Below, in pieces: positions 57,290-64,000 of a stretch of DNA of 64,000 bases. Each line of letters starts with the position of its first letter. Position 1 is the first letter of the stretch. The notes under the pieces were generated by a model. It saw nothing but the letters and a program-made list of their open reading frames with translations, was not told where the DNA came from and did not search any database. The translations under genes were made by a program, and so were the position numbers. Source of the DNA: Dugong dugon (taxonomy: Eukaryota > Chordata > Mammalia > Sirenia > Dugongidae); contig CM057460.1 of assembly GCA_030035585.1 (NCBI GenBank), forward strand, positions 134,586,714 through 134,650,713, in the 5' to 3' direction.

Positions 57290-60098
57290 CGTCCAGTCAG
57301 TTCCGACTCATAGCAACCCTATGTACAACAGAACAAAACACTGCCCGTCCTGTGCCATCCTCACAATTGTTATGCTTGACCCCATTGTTGCAGCCACTGT
57401 GTCAATCCGTCTCATTGAGGGTCTTTCTCTTTTTCATTGACCCTCTATTTTAGTAAGCATGATGTCCTTCTCCAGGGACTGATCCCTCCTGATAACATGT
57501 TCAAAGTATGTGAGACATAGTCTTGCCATCCTTGCTTCTAAGGCACATTCTGGTGGTACTTCTTCCAAGACAGATTTGCTCGTTCTTCCGGAAGTCCATG
57601 GTATATTCAATATTCTTCGCCAACACCATAATTCAAAGGCGTCAATTCTTCTGTCTTCCTGATTAATTGTCAAGTTTTCCTATGCATATGAGGCAATTGA
57701 AAACACCATGGCTTGGGTCAGGACGTACCTTAGTCTTGAGGCAATTGAAAACACCATGGCTTGGGTCAGGACGTACCTTAGTCTTCAAGGTGACATCTTT
57801 GCTTTTCAACACTTTAAAGAGGTCTTTTGCAGCAGATTTGCCCAATGCAACGCATGTTTTGATTTCTTGACTGCTACTTCCATGAGTGTTGATTGTGGAT
57901 CCAAGTAAAATGAAATCCTTGACAACTTCAACTTTTCTTCACTTATCATGATGTTGCTTATTGGTCTAGTTGTGAGGAGTTTTGTTTTGTTTTTTTTCTT
58001 TTTGTTGAGGTGTGTGGTCTTTGATCTTCATCAGTTAGTGCTTCAAATCCTCTTCACTTTCAGCAAGCAAAGCTGTATCATCTTTGACACAGGTTGTTAA
58101 TGAGTCTCCCTCCAATCTCGATGCCCCATTCTTCTTCACAGAGTCCAGCTTCTCGGATTATTTGCTCAGCATACAGACTGAATAGGTATGGGGGAAGATA
58201 CAACCCTGACACACACCTTTCCTGACATTAAACCACATGGTATCCCCGTGTTCTGTTTGAATGACTGTCTCTTGGTCTGTGTACAGGTTCCTCATGAGCA
58301 CAATTAAGTGTTCTGGAATTCCCATTCTTCGCAATGCTGTCCATAATTTGTTATGATCCACACAGTCAAATGCCTTTGCATAGTCAATAAAACTCAGGTT
58401 AACATCTTTCTGGTATTTTCTGCTTTCAGCCAAGATCCATCTGACATCAGCAATGATATCCCTTGTTCCACATCCTCTTCTGAATCCAGCCTGAATTTCT
58501 GGCAGTTCCCTGTCGCTGGAACCACTTTTGAAAGATCTTCAGCAAAATTTTACTTGGGTGTGATCCTAATGATATTGTTTGATAATTTCCGCATTAAACT
58601 GGATCACCTTTCTTGGGAATAGGCATAAATATGGATCTCTTCCAGTCGGTTGGCCAGGTAGCTGTCTTCCAAATTTCTTGGCATAGACAAGTGAGCATTC
58701 CAGTATTGCATCCACTTGTTAAAACATCTCAGTTGGTATTCTGTCAATTCCTGGAGCCTTGTTTTTTGACATTCCCTTCAGTGCAGCTTGGACTTCTTCC
58801 TTCAATACCATTGGTTCCTGGTCATATACTACTTCCTGAAATGGCTGAACTTCAACCAATTCCTTTTGTTATAATGACTCTGTGTATTCCTTCCATCTTC
58901 TTTGAATGCTCCCTGCATCATTTAATATTTTCCCCATAGAAACCCTCACTATTGCAACTTCAGTCCTGAATTTTTTCTTCAGTTCTTTCAGCTTGAGAAA
59001 TGCCAAGTGTGTTCTTCCCATTTGGTTTTCTATCTCCAGGTGTTTGCACATGTCATGATAATACCTTACTTTGTTTTCTCGAGGCACCTTTGAAATCTTC
59101 TGTTTAGTTCTTTTCCTTCACCATTTCTTCCTTTTGCTTTAGCTACTTGACTTTTAAGAGCAAGTTTCAGAGTCTCTTCTGACATCCATTTTGGTCTTTT
59201 CTTTCTTTCCTGTCTTTTTAATGACCTCTTGCTTTCTTCACATATGATATCCTTGATCTCATTCCACAACTCGACTGGTCTTCGGTCGTTAGTATTCAAC
59301 GAGTCAAATCTAGTCTTGAGATGTTCTCTAAATTCAGGTGGGACATACTCAAGGTCATACTTTGGCTCTCGTGGACTTGCTTTAATTTTCTTCAGCTCCA
59401 AATTGAACTCGCATATGAGCAGTTAATGGTTTGTTCCCACACTCGGCCCCAGCCTTGTTCTGACTGATGATATTCAGCTTTTCCATCATCTCTTTCCACA
59501 GATGTAGTCCATTTGATTCCTGTGTATTCCATCTGGTGAGGTCCACGTATATAGTCACTGTTTATGTTGGTGAAAAAAAGGTATCTGCAATAAAGAAGTT
59601 GTTGATCTTGCAAAATTCTGTCATGCGATCTCCAGCATGGCTTCTATCACCAAGGCTATATTTTCCAACTACCAACCCTTCTTCTTTGTTTCCAGTTTTC
59701 ACATTCCAATCACCAGTAATTAACAATGCATCCTGATTGCATGTTCGATCTATGTCAGACTGCAGAAACTGATAAAAATCTTCAGTTTCTTCATCTTTGC
59801 CCTTAGTGTTTGGTGCATAAATTTGAATAATAGTCATAGTAACTGGTCTTCCTTGCAGGGGTACAGACATTATCCTATCACTGACAGCGTTGTACTTCAG
59901 GATAGACCTTGAAATATTCTTTTTGAAGATGAATTTAATGCCATTCCTGTTCAAGTTGTCATTCCTGTCATAGCAGACCATATGATTGTCCCATTTAAAA
60001 TGGCCAATACCAGTCCATTTCAGTTCACTAATGCCTAAGATATCAATGTTTATGTATTCCATTTCATTTTTGATCATTTCCAACTTTCCTAGATTCAT
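57290..60098 (-). pseudogene. RTE ORF (endonuclease + reverse transcriptase) pseudogene
   Basis: The best open part is the endonuclease (59562-60098, 178 codons from an ATG at 60098): 'IDILGISELKWTGIGHFKWD' (catalytic Glu region), 'VTMTIIQIYAPNTKGKDEET' and 'LLITGDWNVKTGN' (the D-x-N site). After stops and shifts the linker follows (59066-59401, basic and Glu-rich). Then comes the reverse transcriptase: 'FIDYAKAFDCVDHNKLWTAL' and 'VRKGVCQGCIFPHTYSVCML' (58158-58433). The YADD site is damaged: the DD codons remain at about 58078-58083, but the Tyr-Ala positions are changed, with bases lost. The C-terminal piece 'ELWCWRRILNIPWTSGRTSK' is at 57434-57673. In an active element this protein nicks DNA and copies RTE and probably SINE RNA. 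Confidence 0.92.
57690..57785 (-). repeat. 48-bp exact tandem duplication in the RTE ORF
   Basis: Units 57690-57737 and 57738-57785 are identical, beginning 'gaggcaattgaaaacaccat'. 48 bp is 16 codons, so the duplication keeps the frame. Neither other RTE copy here has it. Confidence 0.97.
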
Positions 60099-60604
60099 AT
60101 GTCCTACATTCTACATTCCAATTATTAATGGGTGTTTGCAGCTATTTCTTCTCATTTTGAGTCATGCCGTATCAGCACATGAAGGTCCCGAAAGCTTGAC
60201 TCCATCCATGTCATTAAGGTTGACTCTACTTTGAGGAGGCAGCTTCCAACCTGAGGGACTCATTTTCCAGCACTATATCAGACAATGTTTCACTGCTATT
60301 CATACGATTTTCACTGGCTACTTCTTTTCAGAAGTAGATCGACAGATCCTTCTTCCTGGTCTGTCTTAGTCTGGAAGCTCAGCTGAAACCTAGACCCTGC
60401 TGGCATTTGAATACTAGTGGCATAGCTTTCAGCATCACAGTAACACGCAAGACTCCACAGTATGACAAACTGACAGACACATGGGGGATATTTTATATGT
60501 ATGTATATAGATATATGATTTTTCTCCTGGTTTAAGCTGTGACTGCAAATTAAAGAAAATATAGCATAGGAAAAGTGTTCCACAGTATTTTTTCCCCCAA
60601 AAAA

Positions 60605-60754
60605 AACCAAACCCGCTGTGCGTTGAGGGGATTCCAACTCATAGAGACCCTATAGGACAGAGTAGATAGCGTTTCCAAGGAGTGGCTGGTGGATTCAAAC
60701 TGCTGTCCTTTTGGTTAGCAGCCGAGCTCTTAACCACAGCACCACCAGGGCTCC
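60605..60754 (-). mobile_element. tRNA-headed SINE with RTE tail, short form
   Basis: Tail 'gattccaactcatagagacc', body 'ctataggacagagtagatag', head 'agcaccaccagggctcc'. A few bases are missing in the middle compared with other short copies. No clear TSD is seen. Confidence 0.92.
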
Positions 60755-61329
60755 TAAGTACTATTAAGCATTAAGATTGACTTTACAGAAGCCAGAGTCC
60801 ACAAAAATTAGAGGTAGGAGAAACAAAATTTGTTAATTTTAATTTAAGGTAACTGTTTTGAAGTTTGGTCTTTAATTTGCCATTTCCCAGCATTATATGG
60901 AGATTGAAAAATACTACTCATTGGACATTAATAAGGATATATCTTTGTGAAAACTGAGATCTAGAAGTGGCTACACAGAACTTTTTTGGAGAACGTGAAA
61001 ATAAGCATATGCTTAGGGTCTAAAATAATTCCAGCAGGCCTAAGAATTAGGCCATAAACCTAATGGAAAACAGTCAATTATCCTCGGAGGGAAGGGGAGG
61101 TGGGGAGAGGCTTTTGAATACGCTTTCTTCTATTTTGTTCCCTTTTGACTGGTTTCAAAGAAATACAATTCTGGAGGGAGCAGAGCCCCTAGGTGTTTTG
61201 CAAAAAGCAGATATTTATGCTACTTAAATGCATCAGAGAGTAAAAGCCAGCTTGAATCTGTTAGAAATTTTATGGGATTACCCAAAGATTTGGGGATCAG
61301 GGCATGCTGAAATAATTACAAACTCTAAC
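60755..61329. other. unassigned spacer
   Basis: No gene or repeat that I can name. Confidence 0.4.
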
Positions 61330-61475
61330 TTTTGTAGACAAAAGTTCAAAGCTACATTTTACTAGCTGTTACATAACCTCTTTGAACCTCAGTTTTCTCA
61401 TCTGAAAAATAGATATAATAATGCCTCACAGGATTAGAGATAATACATGTAAAATGCATAGCATAAAATAGTCAC
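61330..61475 (+). repeat. MIR SINE
   Basis: 'aacctctttgaacctcagtt', 'tctcatctgaaaaatagata' and 'atacatgtaaaatgcatagc' follow the MIR body and 3' end. Confidence 0.8.
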
Positions 61476-61886
61476 TCTCAGGAACGAAGAAAGGAGATAA
61501 CAGAAAAACCACTGGGAAGCAAAATTCTCTTTCCCAAACTGTTTTGAAGTCAGAAATATTAGATCAAATGGTTAAAAAAAAAAAAAAAAACTACATGAGG
61601 TTCTTTAATTGCATTACGTCATCCCTACAGAAGGCATACACTGGTAAATTTGGAAAAACTTTAAGAAAATGTTTGTTACTGGCAGAAACAGATATTATGA
61701 CCAAGAAATGGTGAAGCAAGTTGAAATATTAAAAATTTTAAGTATTACCGGTCCATTTTTTAATGTCTAATAAGCAGAGAAGACATACTTTTTGAAATTT
61801 AACATCTAAATTAAGCAACCTAATAGAATTACTGAACATTGAAGGAAAAGAAACAGAAGCCATCTCTGAGTATGATAACAGAGATG
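61476..61886. other. unassigned spacer
   Basis: About 410 bp with an A run (about 61576-61594). No gene or repeat is recognised. Confidence 0.4.
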
Positions 61887-62640
61887 CTAGAGAGATATGA
61901 TAGAGAAAAGATCTTTTTTACTTAACCTCAGATACACGATGTTCTCCTGGGTGTCATGATCTCTCTTATCTGTGGAGCAGATCTGGCACTTCTCCCCTGG
62001 TGACTCTCTGGCCCCCAGAGCAAGGAAGAATGGTTGCCTACCCTTTCGTGTTACATTGCTAGAAAGACACCAATGAAATGATGTTAAATATGTATGACAT
62101 AATTCAGTAAGAAAGCTCTTTATCATTTTCCTAAAAATCTCCTCGCTCTCCAATGAGCCTTTGATGGAAGATAAATCCTGACTGACATCAATATGGTACT
62201 CAGATTTATCCCTCTCCTGGGAACCTAAGTCACACTTGGAGCCTTCATCAATAGCAGCTCTCTCAGAAGGATCTTCATGGAATTTCACAAACATCATTCT
62301 GTAGGATTGCAGGCCACAGTCACAGAAATGTCATATTTGTCTGAACTCCAAGTGAGGACACACCCATACGTTCTTTCCCAGGAAGCTCTTCAGCTTCCAA
62401 ATAAATAGTTTTCCAATGTGGCCACCCTAGCATTGACCACACAGCTCCAACCGTGGCTGAGCATGCGAGAGTCAAATGTTTCCTGTACTATAGAGGAATC
62501 ATAAGATTCTGATAATGGGTAGAAAACAAATTCATGTGGAAGAGTTAAAAATAAATCATATAAATTGGGATAATCCATATGGGGAAATGGCAGATAATCA
62601 AAGCCATCCCTAGCAAAACTTAAAAGCTCTGTTCTGTCAT
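61887..62640 (-). other. unrecognised coding-like stretch
   Basis: Two minus-strand frames lie close together: 62390-62578 (62 codons; open further upstream without an ATG) and 61887-62297 (136 codons). The composition looks more like protein than the surroundings, for example 'NLYDLFLTLPHEFVFYPLSE' in the first and 'HEDPSERAAIDEGSKCDLGS' in the second. They are in different frames or separated by stops. I cannot match them to any family. Possible explanations are exon remnants, a processed pseudogene, ERV sequence or chance. No signal peptide or membrane segment is visible. I do not call a gene. Confidence 0.3.
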
Positions 62641-63017
62641 GATCTGGAGGCTGGACCGTAAAGTCATCATTTAGAGTCTTCTAAAAACATTGACCTAGTA
62701 CGGTGCTACAGCCAAAAAGTGAATAAAATCTAGGCATTGTCACAAAAGGGTATTAGAAATAAAACAGTATCTCATCCCAGTATTGCCATAGCTGGACTAT
62801 TGCCTACAGTTTTGGTTACTAGACTTTAACATAGATTCAAGAGAAATGAATAAAGACCCAGAGAAGAATGAATAAGAAGTGTGAGATATATAAGTTTTGC
62901 TAATAAGGTATATGAACACAATCAGAATGTTTTCAGAGTCCAACTAGGTTACCTATAAGGGGAGAAAAAACTACACAAACCTGGTGATCACCTTCCAAGC
63001 CTGATCACCATTGTCTT
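62641..63017. other. unassigned spacer
   Basis: About 380 bp with no recognisable repeat or gene. Confidence 0.4.
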
Positions 63018-64000
63018 CTTTTTTTTAACTTTTTATTTTGTAATAATTTCAAAGCTGTAAAAAACAGTGCAAAGATTTCCTGTATACATCTACCCAACTC
63101 CCCCAAATGTTAACATCTTATGTAACTATAGTACAATTATCAAAACCAGGAAATTAACATTGATATTATACTATTCACTACTTTACAGTCTTTATTAAAA
63201 TTTCACCAGTTGTTCCACTGATGTCTTTTTTTCTGGTCTGGAACCTAATCCAGGATCCCACATTGCATTTAGTTGTCATATCTCCTCTGTTTCCTCCAAT
63301 CTGGGATGGTTCTGTAGCTTTACATTGTCTTTCTTGACCTAGACATTTTTGAAGAGTATCGACAAGTTATTGGTAGAATGTCTCTTAATTTTGGCTTGTC
63401 TGATGTTTCCTCATAATTAAATTCAGATTATGAATTTTTGGTAAGTATACCACAGGAGTTATGTTGTGTCCTTCTCAGTGCATCTTACCTGAAAGAACAT
63501 GATGTTAATATGTCTCATTACTGGTGATGTTAACTTTGATTTCTTAAAGTAGATTTCTAGCAGATTTGCCCACTGTATTAATTCCCCCCGCTGTAACTAA
63601 TAAGTATTGTGGGGAGAGATACTTTGAGACTCTGCAAATGTCCTGTTTCTCATCAACCTTTCGCCCACCAATCTTAGCATCCATTATGGACTCTTGCCTA
63701 CAATATTTATTACTGAGGTGTTTATCAAATAGTGATTTCCTATTGCCCTCATTGCTTCTATATTTATTAACTGGAATTCTGTTATAAGGAGAAACTCTCC
63801 ACTTGCCCCCATTTATTTATTTATATCATTATGGACTCATGAATGTATTTTTTATTCTATAAGTTTTAATTACTTTTTAAAGCATTTGTTTTATTGCTTA
63901 GTTGTCCCAGATTTGGCCACTGGGCCCTCCTTCCATTTGGTTCCTGTGTTCTTTCAACATGATTGCACATCATTTTTTGACCACTTCCGTACTTTCTGAC
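63018..64000 (-). mobile_element. ancient L1 (L1M-type) 3' UTR, runs off the window
   Basis: It opens with a T run ('cttctttttttt'), meaning a poly(A) on the minus strand, then 'gtaataatttcaaagctgta', 'ttaacatcttatgtaactat', 'ccacattgcatttagttgtc' and 'cttagcatccattatggact'. This is the order seen in old mammalian L1M 3' UTRs. It is well diverged. The 73-codon plus-strand frame at 63566 is a by-product. Confidence 0.75.

Larger units (their letters stand above)
57274..60487 (-). mobile_element. nearly full-length RTE (BovB-type) LINE, defective
   Basis: The element's 3' end is at 57274 ('tgttgttgttaggtgccgtc') and the 5' end near 60487. At about 3.2 kb it has the size expected for a complete RTE. 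The minus strand encodes an APE-type endonuclease followed by reverse transcriptase. The edges carry the AT-rich words 'atattttttatat' (57261-57273) and 'atattttatat' (60488-60498), a probable imperfect TSD. A 48-bp tandem duplication lies inside it. Confidence 0.93.

Overview
This window looks like intergenic or intronic DNA from a placental mammal, almost certainly an afrotherian and most likely an elephant. The diagnosis rests on three lineage-typical repeats. First, there are many copies of a SINE with a tRNA-like head (A and B boxes), whose 3' end is the same sequence as the 3' end of an RTE (BovB-type) LINE. Second, there are several copies of that RTE LINE. Third, there are long L1 elements with shared afrotherian-looking 3' UTR modules. 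I found no host gene, rRNA, tRNA, CRISPR array or bacterial-type feature. Every recognisable coding region is a decayed retrotransposon ORF.

Layout. 1-6.2 kb: the end of an old LTR, then two 5'-truncated minus-strand RTE copies with a SINE between them. 8.5-9.7 kb: an L1 3' fragment with target-site duplications (TSDs), itself split by an LTR. 10.9-18.5 kb: a long plus-strand L1 with 5' UTR, ORF1, ORF2 and 3' UTR, all with stops or frameshifts. 18.5-20.9 kb: an LTR/ERV edge, SINEs, one odd SINE/L1 composite, and old hAT and MLT1 fragments. 20.9-24.1 kb: a minus-strand L1 derivative with its 5' end and ORF1 but no ORF2, flanked by TSDs (half-L1 architecture). 24-41 kb: mostly unassigned sequence with ancient L2, MIR, hAT, MLT1 and RTE pieces, plus two LTRs of one ERV family in opposite orientations. 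41.4-42.7 kb: a truncated L1 with TSDs. 43.0-51.4 kb: an 8.3 kb L1 with TSDs, a duplicated 5' UTR unit and a mosaic 3' UTR. 52-54 kb: an L1 3' fragment and an LTR split by a SINE, both with clear TSDs. 57.3-60.5 kb: a nearly full-length RTE with an apurinic endonuclease and reverse transcriptase reading frame, now broken. 63.0-64.0 kb: an ancient minus-strand L1 3' end that runs off the window.

How the parts relate. RTE supplies the endonuclease and reverse transcriptase that plausibly mobilised the tRNA-headed SINE through the shared tail. L1 supplied its own copies and probably the ORF1-only derivative. Nesting gives relative ages: MIR, L2, MLT1 and hAT pieces are oldest, then LTRs, then L1, RTE and SINE copies. 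I did not find a convincing new host system. The items most worth checking are the ORF1-only L1, the mosaic L1 3' UTR, the SINE/antisense-L1 composite, the octamer-bearing LTR, and one unassigned coding-like stretch near 62 kb.
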